In this document: one piece after another, positions 33,160 through 44,400 of the stretch
Numbering within the stretch: the first letter of the stretch is position 1
Layout: each line of letters begins with the position of its first letter
From: Actinostola sp. cb2023
Taxonomy: Eukaryota; Cnidaria; Anthozoa; Actiniaria; Actinostolidae
DNA length: 64,000 nt
Direction: 5' to 3'
Assembly (NCBI GenBank): GCA_033675265.1
Contig: JAUJYZ010001141.1
Location: forward strand, 46,341 to 110,340
The notes under the pieces: model-generated
What the model was told of the DNA's origin: nothing
The model's input: the letters and a program-made list of their open reading frames with translations, nothing else
Databases searched by the model: none
Made by a program: the position numbers and the translations under genes

Positions 33160-33927
33160 GCATGGACTGACAAGCATAATATTATGCTTTGTACAGATAT
33201 ATTATTTTTGAATCCATTTATCTACAAGAAGGGCTCTCAGAAAGGAGGAAAGTATGGAAACCCATTTCTGAAAAGCTGAATGGTAATGCAACCCACCGAT
33301 TTGAGGTAGATCACCGAGTAGTCCGTGACCATTACATGCTATTAAAAAAGAAATACAAAAAGAAGATGTCTGATGAAATTAAGGCCAGTGACATTGCCCC
33401 TAAAGACACGGAATTGGACAGGATTGTGGCTGAGGTTATTGACATGGAAGAGTCCTCCACCTCCTTTGATCAGGCTGATAGTCAAGGAAAGTAAACAAGC
33501 AGATGCAGATGAGAAGAAGAAGGCTGAGGACATCAGATACAACGCCATGGAGACGCTTGCCGAGACGAAAAAAAAGAAGAGCATCTACAGAGGAAGACTA
33601 TGAAGATGGGGTGAAGTTACCTGCAAAGAAGCGTTTCCGTAGGAATGGTGATGAAACTATCTCCTTTCTAAATATGAAAAATGAAGTAGAGGTTGAGCTA
33701 AGAAAAGAAGAAATTGCATTATAAAAGGAGGTAAAAGAAAATGAGTCAAAGAAATTTGATTTGTACCTCCAACAACAACAACAACAAATGCAAAACCAAC
33801 AAGCAAATATGATGGAGTACATGCAACAACAACAACAACAGATGCAGCAGCAACAACAAATGCAGATGATGCAACAACAACAAACACAAATGATGATGGC
33901 CATGATGGAGTGTCTTCTTCCACAATA
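33160..33927 (+). pseudogene. Second Harbinger Myb/SANT-like gene, decayed
   Basis: The order matches the intact partner at 24991-26022: MAWTDKHNIMLCTDILFLNP (trihelix start), VWKPISEKLNGNATHRFEVD, HRVVRDHYMLLKKKYKK, acidic DTELDRIVAEVIDMEE, a charged middle (KKKAEDIRYNAMETLAETKK), basic PAKKRFRR, then a Gln-rich tail of CAA/CAG codons ending AMMECLLPQ. At least two frame shifts (near 33255 and 33490-33590) and a stop near 33722 break it. The two copies share layout but differ in sequence, so they come from different Harbinger families. No transposase or TIR was found beside it. Confidence 0.78.
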
Positions 33928-33929
33928 GT

Positions 33930-34750
33930 GGCATTGATGTGTATCTTTAGTTGATGATAATCCTTTAGCTTTCCAACTCCATTGAAAACATTGTTGTATT
34001 TGTTTACTATTTCTTGCACATTCGTAGTTAGCCGATTCACAGACGGTGGTTCAGGGCTAATTCGTAACAAGCCCAGCTCTGTAGCTGTTTTCTTAGACAG
34101 TTATTGCAGTTTTTGCCATTACCTGGGCATGAAGGATCCTTAGCGCGATGTCCGGGAAGACCGCAACAGTAACAAACACTCCTCGTGTTACCGGACGTGT
34201 TAACATTCCTTCCATTCCTTTGTGAACGAGTATCTCTCCACGTGGAGTTTCTTGACGATTGTTCCTTCGAATTCCCTTCCACAATTCTGTTGACTTGTCC
34301 AGAACTCTGTACTGGCGCTGATTCAATCTTGCTCGCGTGTTGGACGCACATTTGTCGACAGTCTGATCACGGATCATTTCATCTTCTGCCTCTTTGTACT
34401 CACAAGTCTTAGCCAGATTTCTCAGACGAGTGACATACGCATCCATTGACTCGTTCGGTTGTTGTGCAGCCTGGCGAAACAAATGACGTTTGAAAGAAAC
34501 ATTTTTCTTCGGTTGAAAGTATTGCGTTAGGCTAGCTGACGCAGCATCATAATCATCACCGGTCCCACTTAAGGTTTCAAAGACGTCTTGAACCTCTGGA
34601 CCAGATAAATGTAACTTAGCATTGCACGTTTCTGTGCCTTATCAGTAATCTTTGATGCGACCATTTAGTACTCCAGGGACTTCACCCATTTCAACGGTTG
34701 AACTGCTGGTAACTGCAACGCAGCTATTAATTATCCTTGTCGCCAAATTT
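33930..34750 (-). pseudogene. Fragment of a second Gypsy element (gag to start of pol)
   Basis: The minus strand at 34750 reads TTTGGCGACAAGGAT, the usual text at the LTR/primer-site border of many Gypsy elements. Then come a gag core (QYFQPKKNVSFKRHLF, RQAAQQPNESMDAYVTRLRN), a single knuckle CYCCGLPGHRAKDPSC and, after a frame change and probable deletion of the protease, the pre-RT segment (FNGVGKLKDYHQLKIHI). It stops at ~33930 against the Myb pseudogene. Several stops and shifts are present. It is a different lineage from the element at 3054-19573. Confidence 0.75.
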
Positions 34751-35502
34751 AGTAATTAAGAATCAGAGTACATCAAGATATGCTTCTTAGTTGTCTACAT
34801 ATCACATTACATACTATGGCATCAATTTTACTACATTGCCATGAATACTAAAATATTCATTAATAATTCATGAGGAGTTACAACCGTGGCAGCTAGAGCT
34901 TGTATTTCTGATCGTCTTGATTTGTATAGACATCAACTTTGAATTTATCGGCCAAACTTACTGGTATCTTGAAAATGATACGGTATTCAGAAACATGATT
35001 TTATACATCTGTGGATATGATATAAGTCCGATAAAAACTATTCGCGTCTGTGTAGTGTAAGATGTACAATCACATGGTTAGCCTTCCTCGCATCCGTTTT
35101 TAGTTCCGTCACGTATGACTTAAAATAAGGTTGCGGTCACACTAGCGCTAGAGTCGTGCTTGCTTGGACATTTTTGTTTACCTAGCACATTCCCAGTAAG
35201 CTAGCAAGTGTGACCGGTCAAGCAGTGACCTCCGCGCTTAATTGATAACTGACACCAAATGCTGGAAATCACAAAGGCGCCGAAGCCACTCAAGCATGGT
35301 ATGGACTGCGCTACAGCTCTGCTAGGCAAATAAATATAATTGGATTTAATAGCTCGACCAATAAAATCGTTTTCATTTGACTGTTCTGAAAACCACAAAA
35401 TCCTTGAAAACACTCACACGCTCAATTCAAATCGTTCTGTCGTGACTGCCTTTAGACCGAGAACAACACAAATCTTTTACGTGCTATTTTACAAACTCAA
35501 TA
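34751..35502. other. Intergenic, possible LTR remnant
   Basis: Upstream of the gag fragment an LTR is expected, but no matching copy exists in the window to define it. A small inverted repeat (GGTCACACTAGCGCTAG ... CTAGCAAGTGTGACC) lies at ~35141-35215. Confidence 0.4.
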
Positions 35503-36175
35503 ATGTCGATACCATCAAGCAGAAACGAGTACTGCGGCGAGGAGGCTGTTCGCTTTACCATTAATGGCAACAGCGTACCTAGTACTCCGTATGGGAATCA
35601 GTGGCCGTATAACTACGATTTGCCTCGAGCAAATGGCGGGCATTTCAATGCCAACTACTTTGGCATTCCTCCTCAATCAAATCAGCAAGAAACCTCGTTT
35701 GTAACTAGTGGATATTCTCAATTACAAGCAGTACAAGCACAACCAATATCAAGCGTAACTGGCCAACGAAGTTCGACTGCTACTTCAACTGCATTGACAG
35801 CGAAAGTTGGCGCCAAAACCTACAAATGGACAGACGATCAAGCTAATGTTCTTGTTCATCAATGGAAGGAACGGAACGTTGAGCTAGAAAGCAGCCGTGC
35901 CACAGAGACATGGCAAAAACTAGCTCAAGAAGTTAATAAGGCCGGGCCCACGAAAACAACAAAGCAATACAAGCATAAAATCCGCAACTTAAAACAAACC
36001 TACAACGAGGCCCAGTCCCACAACAACGTAACAGGGAATTCCCCAAAACCAGTCCATTATATGACGAGTTTGACGAAGTGCTGGCCACAAGACCCCAGAG
36101 AGGTGCAAATAGTGAACCATTTTCACTGTTAACTTCCCCCGCTCATTGTCTCGGCTTGATTAAGTTATGGGAGAA
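35503..36175 (+). pseudogene. Myb/SANT-like DNA-binding protein gene with a frameshift
   Basis: ATG at 35503 (MSIPSSRNEYCGEEAVRF) opens a polar, Gln/Ser/Tyr-rich N-terminal part of ~105 residues. A trihelix Myb/SANT-like domain follows: YKWTDDQANVLVHQWKERN, TWQKLAQEVNKAGPTKT, YKHKIRNLKQTYNEAQ. After KPVHY a one-base loss shifts the frame. In the next frame the text reads DEFDEVLATRPRG, a continuation recalled from related proteins. Such proteins are numerous in cnidarians, some host and some transposon-linked. No neighbour indicates which. Confidence 0.7.
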
Positions 36176-36348
36176 CGAGATTTTACCTCCGCTTACTCGC
36201 TAGAATAGCCAGTGTCGTTCTCCCAGTTCAAAAGGGGCGTAAATGGATACATGGGCATGGGTGTAAAAAGAGGTTTTCTCCGAAAACTCAGAAGAGGGTT
36301 TATTACACAATCCATGATTTTTATCAAAACATAATGGAGCAAACACAC

Positions 36349-37599
36349 TCAAGGGAAGGCGAGAGAAAGATTTCCGAGGTCGTTATTGGCGCAGAAAATT
36401 CTGGCAGTAGTAGCTACTTCAGGTGCGTTGACTTGTGATGTGGCCATGGTGCTGTCGGATAAGGTCATGGCCACACAACTGGCGTTCATACCCTCGCCTT
36501 TGCTATTAAGTGACCTGAATAGGCAACCATCTCTCAGGTTGACCGACATTAAATCGCAGAGTTTAACATAGAGCCGGGCAGATGGTACGGTTCTGGCATC
36601 TCTTAATCATAAAGGTGTTAGAGGGTCCCCCTCGCAAGGTTTTGCCAAATGTGTGGCGAAATAAGAGGCCTTCCTGGTTGGGGAGTGAAGTGACTTCTTT
36701 GGTTAATACTCTCCCTAAGTGTGATGCTCTGTCACCGGAGTAGAACTCAAGGCAAAAGAAAGCAAGATCTCGAGCGAAGATGTAACGTTGGCTAGGATTA
36801 GAGTTGGGGGCGAATACCAGGGTTCTAAGATGGGTGCGTAACTTCGTCAGCTTGTCAAAGGAAAATGGAACGGCTGGTTTAGGGATGGTTCTAGCTGGGG
36901 CTTGTTCTTCTCGGATAAGACGGAGATATGATTTGATGCTGTGGTGGGTAGCCGGGTTGCCCACACCCAGAAGGTTGTTCCACACCCAGAAGGTTGTTGA
37001 CGTTGCTGTCAACAGTTTCTGCACGCAGGGGTGTGGACTTTGGTCTTTCCACCTGTATCTTTCCAGACTAGAAAACTAGCAATGTCCCGGGGCGTGGCGG
37101 AAAGCAGGGGCCACCAATACTTCCTTGGACGAAGCTCCGGTACGACGATGGAAAAGACAGTCTTGAGGGAGCAGGAATCTCAACAGTGGGTCCACCAGGA
37201 AAAAAGGAGGGAAGACAAAGGCGTTTTCGTAGGGAGTAGGAATTGAGAAAAAACGTTTGTCCCCGACGACTGACGGCATGGGAAAGGAAAGAAAAACAGT
37301 AGAGGAGGCCCGGATGGGTCGTGGCGAACATTAGATGGCAGAGCCATCACATCGATAGTGTGGGGTCCAAAAGCTTGATCAATCAGTTTCCAAGATGGGT
37401 CATTTAGCTTAGCATGGAGATCTGAGAGGACACGGGATGGACTGTCAGCAGGGTTGTTCTTAGAAGGCACGTAAGACAGGGATAAACCAAGGTTCCTGGA
37501 TACACAGAACTGGAAGAGAGACTTCATAGCATCAGATCTTTGGCGGGACATATCATGGCATGTAACGGTTGCTATTACCAAGGGTGAAGATGGTGACAT
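36349..37599 (-). pseudogene. DIRS-type retrotransposon fragment: RNase H end and tyrosine recombinase
   Basis: Minus strand. 37599-37180 carries the end of RNase H and a linker (LSYVPSKNNPADSPSR, FGPHTIDVMALPSNV). After frame changes, 37024-36563 carries a tyrosine recombinase N-terminal region and start of the catalytic domain (NPATHHSIKSYLRLIREEQA, RYIFARDLAFFCLEFYSGDR, GLLFRHTFGKTLRG). The catalytic Arg is plausibly the R of SGDRASHLG. MSVNLRDGCLFRSLN at 36549 continues the family, but the expected His/Tyr end is lost. DIRS elements integrate with a recombinase in place of a DDE integrase. Ends with split repeats were not found. Confidence 0.82.
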
Positions 37600-37754
37600 C
37601 GAGGTAAATATATATTATAGTACAACAAATATTTCTACAAAGAAGGTAAATTATGTCAGAGTACGTTTCTTTCCTCTGTGGATTCGAGCTCGCGATCTAG
37701 ATTGACTAATTGCAGTTGAGGGAGTGATTGTTAGAATTGGTTGATTGATTGCTA

Positions 37755-38722
37755 TTGGTTGATTTTTCAGACAAGGACCTACATCCACGTATTCAAGCAA
37801 TGTACCCAAAACTGGTTTGCAGTTGCCTCAATAATAGAACACACTCTGTCAGTGCTGAAATCAACCAAGCCTAATCTTCAGAACGCCGTCCTACGATCAG
37901 ATAATGCTGGCTGGTATCATACTGCTTTTCTCTTGTTGTCCCTTCCCAATCTCGGTCAACGAGCTGGCATTCACATTTCAAGATATGATTTCAGTGAGCC
38001 TCAAGCAGGTAAAGACGTGTGTGACAGACGTATCGCTACTGTAAAGAGTCACATGCGTCGATATATCAACGAAGGCAATGATATACAGAATGCAGAAGAC
38101 TGCCATAGAGTCTTACGGAGGTGTAAAAGGATGCTTTGCTGCTGTTGTCGAGATCGAGGAGTCCTGTCTCACTATGAAAAGGCACGCTATGACTGGGATA
38201 CAGGCACTACATAACTTCAGCTTTGAGTCTACAGGGCTGAGGGTCTGGAAAGCCTACAACATCGGACCAGGCAAATACTTCACCTCAACACAGCTGAAAA
38301 GTTTGGGAGTTGCGCAAGGGGCAACGAATCTGATAACAAGGCAGCCATTTGGGAAACCAAGGGAAGAGGTTGGTGTTTTCAAGACATTTTCACGCACCCA
38401 ATCCAGAGTCGCCCCAAGCCTAAGAGCGCCCCAGGAACCAGTCCCACAGCCATTGACAGCAGAAGGAGATACCGCGTCATCAATGCCAGAAGATAATATT
38501 TTCCCATTCCTCGAGGAAGGCTGCATTAAGACCTATCGATCATATTATAACCTTCAAAGGAATCTTGATGTAGGAAAACACCTTCTTAAACTCGAGAGAG
38601 AATCGTCATATGACAGTATCAATGTCAAGTGGGCAGAGACGTGCCAAGAAATTTCAGGAAGCTACATTCAAAGAGATGTTGCATCGTCATCACCGCAAAT
38701 GGGTGCAAATCATTTTCTGTAA
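37755..38722 (+). pseudogene. Transposon-like protein with DDE-type core and C2H2-like segment, frameshifted
   Basis: Two overlapping frames make one protein relic. The first (37741-38100) reads VFKQCTQNWFAVASIIEHTL, then VLRSDNAGWYHTAFLL, SRYDFSEPQAGKDVCDRRIA and MRRYINEGNDIQNAED. The second (from ~38090) reads TAIESYGGVKGCFAAVVEIE, STGLRVWKAYNIGPGKYF and EEGCIKTYRSYYNLQRNLDVGKH, a C2H2-like finger that has lost its first Cys. I recall near-identical uncharacterised proteins in anthozoans. RSDNAG followed by the E of SEP resembles a DDE nuclease, but the superfamily is unknown to me. Frame break near 38100. The 5' end is not defined. Confidence 0.6.
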
Positions 38723-39329
38723 CCAGCCAATCCGGAAAACGGCCAAATTATGTCGTTATGGACGCGGGAGGTGAAGTGGACTGTGAATGCCCCATGTGGA
38801 AGGTCTCTAAAATATGATCACACGCCCTGGCGGTTGCAGCAAAGGAAGACGAGATTACAACTTTTCTTTGCTGGTATGCCAAACAAAAGCTGGCCAAGCG
38901 GAAATTTAACCAAGGCCGCCAACTTGAATGTAAAGACGACAACTCTGGGAAACAAAGGGAAACAAGCAAAGATCGCGAAAACCACCATCAGCCGCCTTTG
39001 ACAAAGTCTCCAGAAAGTACACACTTAAATGGCTTAAAGATACTAAATCTTTTAAATGTTATGGCTGCGATTCGGCCATAAGGGTACCGGGGCGAGATAC
39101 CTGATCCGCCAAATGACCTAATTGCAACTGCAACAGAATACCGATTTTATATGAAGAATGGCAAGCTTCAAGTACACTTTGGCCCTACTTATTACCATCT
39201 TCTATACGATTGCATCTGCGCAAAGAATACAGAATTCAATCCGGAATCCCATCTCGGTATCGCAGATGCCGATAAGAAGTCTTTCCAGGAAGCACATACA
39301 CGCCACATTAATAATGAATTTAAACTGTA
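38629..39329 (+). pseudogene. SWIM-type zinc finger protein fragment
   Basis: KRPNYVVMDAGGEVDCECPM continues WKVSKI, then one missing base turns the expected Cys into a stop, and the next frame resumes DHTLAVAAKEDEITTFL. Together these are the CxCx(n)CxH SWIM motif, broken in the middle. Farther on, GYRGEIPDPPNDLIATATEY, FYMKNGKLQVHFGPTYYHLL and AHTRHINNEFKL form a separate conserved C-terminal block with a stop at ~39327. SWIM domains are common in MULE transposases. Whether this piece belongs with the gene at 37755-38722 is not clear. Confidence 0.62.
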
Positions 39330-40355
39330 ATGTACTGGCAGTAAGGTGTTATCAAGAGTGCATGGACTTTAGTGAGTACTGTTGAGTTTGGTTATCTTTG
39401 CACCCAATAATAGGCTGTAAAATGCATGTTTTCCATGCGTTTGTTGAGTTTATGTATGTCGGTACCCCGGTCAGTAGCCAGTAATAAATGAAATGTGAAC
39501 GTCTTTTGACCAATCGTAGTTTCTTTCATGTATCTTGTCCATCCATTGCGCCTAGGCTTATGGCACACTATGTGGTATTACTGATGTGTCGTTGGATCTC
39601 TCTAAATTGATGGCCGAACATCTTTGTCCAGCAGGAATAGGTAAATATTTGTTTTTACTTTTCAAATCGATCCCATGCTACAGCGCGAAGCCCAAAAGTA
39701 TGTTCACAACATCTATCAGTTAATTTTTCTTTTTGTCTTTTTGTCTTGTCTTTTTGTGAAGATTTAATTAATCCTTAACCCTGAACGTCAAAGAGATCAA
39801 TACATCAATTACATTGTAAACTATAATGTTTAATCATTCAGTAAACTGAAATGACGTTCTGTTTAATATCAGTGAATATCGCCTTCGACATGACCGGCTC
39901 ACAGACAAACAAACCTTGCAATGAGTCCCAGGAATGTACATTATTTCAGCTGAATATACATTGCGTTAGATGTTGACACCGCCATTTTGACTAATGCACC
40001 TATCAATGTTAAGCCGTCGGGGGGGGGGGGGGGAGACCGGGACTATGGCGGGGATTTGATTTTTTCAATAAATTTTCAGTCAAATTCCCTCCCCAGGGGC
40101 TTAAAGGAAAGGTCAAATGTGGTAAAAAAATTGCATACCCAGAGCAAAATGTTCCTCATTTTGCGAGATATAGTTTATATAAACCCATTTGTTAGTTTTG
40201 AAAAATACAACAAAAAAAGATCATAAAAACCCAAACTTCAGTTATTCAGGTCCACACTTGGACCAGATTGAGATGTTCAAGCCACATCAGTTTCACTTCT
40301 TCTCTTGTCAAAAGTACCATTCTTGATACTTCATCAATAATTTCATCGGAAGGAA
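39330..40355. other. Intergenic stretch with a G run
   Basis: A run of G at 40019-40033 is followed by GGGACTATGGCGGGGATTTG. An inverted relative (CAAATCCCCGCCATAGGCCC) occurs at ~41069, which may mark a larger old element of ~1.1 kb that encloses the MITE at 40356-40686. No gene was recognised. Confidence 0.45.
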
Positions 40356-40686
40356 CAGGGTAGCAAAGGGGGGGGGGGGGGGGGGGGGTCATGATCACGC
40401 TTCAAGGGCGATTTTGTTGTAAATTCATGCGTCACGGACCAAAATGTCCGAAATTCACGAATCACGAGCCAAAAGTTTGGAATTTCACGTGTGAAAATGT
40501 TTAGATCTTAAACGTTCACGTTTCACAGAGCATAACAGCGGTAAATCACGAATCACAGTCGGTCAAAAGGGACGACCACGCATCACGTTGAAACATAAAT
40601 TCACGCATCACGCTCGAATTTTAATGAATTTCACGATTTACGCTCCATTTTTTGGTCAAGTCACGCGTAACCCCTTTGCTACCCTG
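40356..40686. mobile_element. MITE with internal TCACG tandem repeats
   Basis: Ends CAGGGTAGCAAAGGGG and CCCCTTTGCTACCCTG are exact inverted copies. AAGGAA flanks both sides (40350-40355, 40687-40692). After a long G run the interior repeats variants of AATTCACGAATCACG about ten times at irregular 20-35 bp spacing. No ORF. The 6-bp duplication could be the visible part of an 8-bp hAT-type one, since CAGGG starts are common in hAT. Confidence 0.8.
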
Positions 40687-41340
40687 AAGGAATATCCTTG
40701 TACTGTTTTAATAAACAGATAGATTGTCACAAATTATCGTCATTCCAAACAAATCAATAGGTAAGTTACTTATGAAACTTGTTTGTCTTTAATGTAAGAG
40801 TAAAGTACGAACATTTGGCTGAAATAACATTTGAGTATTTTTACTCACCTACGATACTCAATTAATAATACGATTCTTCTTGTGCTGTAAACGTGATCAC
40901 GTGATTCTGATCACATACGTGTTGAAAGCATGCTTCGATCCGGCAGTTGTTTCGCCGCGGAAATTTCAATTTTACTTGTAATTTTACTTTTCAAATTTCC
41001 CCTACCCCGGGCAAGTGTTTAATCAAAATCCCAGCCCACGGATAGCACATCAAGTCAAATCCCCGCCATAGGCCCGGCTAGAATGCATCCTAGCTATTTG
41101 TTTATTTGAACACATTTTTATTCAGAATTATTGGAAACCTTGGAAACTTATTTAGTCGGGAAATTAGTTTGCCGAAACTCAACTGATTTCCAAAGAATTT
41201 CCAAGGTTAAAGAGCGTGCGCGTGCGTTAGTCACAGTACGTGTTTCCCAGTTGAAGCAACTCTACTTGTACGTGTTATAGCGGCATTTTAAAGCTAACAA
41301 TTTTTATTCAGAATTATTTTTTAGTGAATTTCGTATTCAG

Positions 41341-41400
41341 ATCCATGATATGATCCGATCCGATGATCCGATCCGATGACCCGATCCACGATCCGATCTA
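41341..41400. repeat. Short GATCCGATCC tandem repeat
   Basis: ATGATCCGATCC-type units repeat five to six times (GATCCGATCCGATGATCCGA and so on). It ends just before the LINE fragment. Confidence 0.7.
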
Positions 41401-41404
41401 GGTT

Positions 41405-41647
41405 TTGTTGACTACTCATTTTATACACTGTCGAAGGCTTTTTCAAAGTCCGCTGCAAACATTATTAGGTTAAATTTCTTTTTTTGAGTATATATATTCC
41501 ATCAGAGATAGATTAACGATCGAGTTAGAGGTTGAGTTGAGTTTGAGTTGCCGTTGAGTTAACCAAATGTTTTACAACGTTGTTTGAGATTCCCCAAGGG
41601 GGGGTATTGCCTATGGTGGCCAGGGGGGATATTGCCTATGGTGGCCT

Positions 41648-41678
<31 letters not shown>

Positions 41679-44400
41679 GAAAAACTTAATAGAGAATAGA
41701 TGGAAATATAACGCATTTTTTAAACGGGACGATTCTCAATATATTATCAATAAAATTAACTTTGACACAAAGAAGAAGAATCAAGAAAACGTTTTAAAGG
41801 CGAACGAACTTTCAACGGCAGTAGTTTTACTCGAACAAAAGCATTGCATTGCAAAATGACTTCTAAATAATCTAGCGAATTCGTTGAGTGGCCGTAGACG
41901 GATGACGTCATTATTCCGGAATATTCCAAGCATTCTGCTATGATGAGCAGAATGTTTGGAATATATTCATTCCGCTTATAACGGAATCGGAACAGGCTCA
42001 ATTGAACGGACATTCCGTATTATTCCAAGTATTCTTATTCCAGAATAAGGTCCGTTTGATTATCAGATGGAGTCGACCTCGCTTCCCGCCTGATAATTAG
42101 GCGATAACAAGCTTATCTATGCTACACGTGGCTCGCATCTCAGGTGACGTCCATATCTTTGACAACTAATATGTATGTACTGCAAATTTAGGATAGTGCT
42201 GTCCCGCCCAACGGTTCCGAAAATCGAACTCCTATTGAGAACATCGCTACCCATTTTAAGCCCAAATTTGCGACCTTATATAAGGACCAATTAATCCGTC
42301 CCGAACGTCAAACCAGGTACCATATTAATGGATAAGGGATCTTTTTTGGCTGTGTGAAAGCGGACTCGAAAACCCTACCCTAAACCTATATAGCCAATAT
42401 ATGGGAGTAACCCCCAGAAGCTCAAGATAGAACATGATTGACATGTGAAAACACAAAAAGGAAATTTAATTATCTTGAAATCATGCAGTTGCGCTTCAGT
42501 ACACGCGCTGGGATAATTGCATTTGGCTGGCCACCACAAACTCAGTTAACAGACCACCCCAAAGTCATTTCGCATCTGGCACTCTGTGTTTTATATATCC
42601 CGGTCAGTGGGAAAGGAATACTCGCTGGTCTTTCATATTTAACAAATTGACATCACCAGTTTAGTATGTGTATGTTCTTTTATTTCATTTGATTATGAAT
42701 TTCGTCATAACATCAAAGTAGTGTGGATCCACGAGGCGATCAGTCACTGAGTTTTTTTAACCATGTGTAAGATTTTGTTGCTTTTTTAAGCTTTTTCATT
42801 TGAGTAGCATTTTTTTAGTAGCCGATTTTTTGATGATGATTACCTGAATCTATCTGTTCCAATTATTTTGCACGACCATTGAAATACAAGAATAACAGTT
42901 CTACCCTTTTGTATACAGTACTGTACTTCAGCCAACACCAATATGACCCCTTTGTCGGAAACATTATATAATTGTATAAGCCTACTAAAACTACTAAAAT
43001 CACGTACAACAATAGAAGGTAATAGACAATCACGCATTGTAAGAGAGAAACTAGGATGTGACTAAGAAACAGGAGAGATTGTTTTTGATTCAGTAGTGAG
43101 AGTGTTTTATAATCAGATGATTTCGTGTGTAGGCTTTTAGAACGGATAACTGATTGTAAGCTAGAAGGTTGACGAAGTACAATAACGTAAAGAGAATGAA
43201 AATACAGTCCCAAGAACCAGCAAGTGCAGAGATCAGGCCGAAAGTAGCGATATGAATTCTTTAAAGTGCAAATCTGACGTGACCTGAGATGCGAGCCACG
43301 TGTAGCATAGATAAGCTTGTTATCGCCTAATTATCAGGCGGGAAGCGAGGTCGACTCCGTCTGATAAACGGCACTGGTCACTGCATTTGTCACACAATGC
43401 CCAACGGCCACTAGATTATTTTGAAGTCATTTCGCTATGCCTTTGTTCGAGAAAACTACTGTCGTTGAAAATTCGTTCGCCAAAGTCAAAGGTAATTGTA
43501 TTGATAATATGTTCAGAAACAGCCTGTTTAAAAAGTGCCTTATATTTCAATATATTCTCTAGTCTTTTAGTTCGAGTTATTCAGTAGCACGACCTTTAAC
43601 ATACCAGAATAACAGTTTCCTTTACTATATCCACTCCCTCCCCCCCCCCCTCCCCAGGCCACCATAGGGAATCTCAAACAACGTTGTAAGACATTGTTCC
43701 AAAAAAATATTAATTTTTGGTTAACTCAAAGGTAACTCAACGGTAACTCAAACTCAACTCAAACTCAACCTCTAACTCGATAAATAGCCGATCCCATTCC
43801 ATCATATCCGAAATGAAACGAATAGTTTCCTCAATGTTCCAGCCACTGAACTAGTTTTGGTAAGATCTTTACTAATCTGTTACTCAGTGATTTGCTGCAA
43901 ATGTTACTGTCTACATTTATAAGGCTAATTGGTCTCCAATTTTTATTGTAGCGCACGCCTTTGTCAGCATTCTCAATTAGCGTGATAATAGCTTTGTTTT
44001 TGTGTTTCAGTGAGAAAACCGACATCAAAACTTTTGTTAAAACATTCTATAAAGTTCCAGAATGCTAAGTAAAATTATTTTGTGAGTCCATCGTTCCCGT
44101 CGTTCCCTTTGAGTTACCTAATTGTTTGAGACTTGACAAACATTCATTAATACTAAGCTTGCCCTCGCAGCAGTTTCGATCACAGTGTGATAATATAGGA
44201 GAATCAATTTTGGAAAGAAATTCCATGCATTCAGTTTCGGTTTTACTGTTTTTTTGGGGAGTAGAGGTTTTGATAAAAGTCTTTAGTGTAGTTTCTTCCG
44301 CGTCAGTAATTTCCCTTTCACTCTCAGTTATTATTTTCCTAATGTTGGTCTTGGCTTTACTACACCGTTCTAAATTGAGAAAATATTTATTATTCTTTTC
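41405..44400 (-). pseudogene. LINE (L1-like) reverse transcriptase fragment split by a long-TIR element
   Basis: Minus strand. Upstream part ~44400-43805: NLERCSKAKTNIRKIITESE-like text, KLSINECLSSLKQLGNSKG, then RT motif 1-2 (ITLIENADKGVRYNKNWRPI, SLINVDSNICSKSLSNRL). After the insertion at 41505-43795 the downstream part at 41495-41405 gives motif A, MFAADFEKAFDSV, whose FxxD is catalytic. The YADD motif and the 3' end are missing. Stops and shifts are frequent. Retrotransposition would need an intact ORF2, so this is a relic. Confidence 0.75.
41505..43795. mobile_element. Long-TIR foldback element with a 9-bp TSD (Mutator-like, non-autonomous)
   Basis: The 9-mer ATTCCATCA flanks both sides (41496-41504, 43796-43804). 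The inverted arms extend ~640 bp: GAGTTAGAGGTTGAGTTGAG mirrors CTCAACTCAAACTCAACCTC, and GTCGACCTCGCTTCCCGCCT at ~42071 mirrors 43340. Long TIRs with 9-bp duplications are the hallmark of Mutator-like elements. The 1.1-kb centre has no recognised ORF. The left arm contains a G run at ~41648-41677 where the right arm has a C run. A small palindrome (GGAATATTCCAAGCATTCTG) lies at ~41915. Confidence 0.85.

Noticed and set aside
33598..33934. Minus-strand Cys/Leu-rich ORFs
   Set aside because: They are the antisense of the CAA/CAG Gln-rich tail of the Myb-like pseudogene.
41584..41859. ORF with a Gly run and lysine-rich tail
   Set aside because: It reads through the G run of a terminal inverted arm, and the mirrored arm shows the same text reversed.
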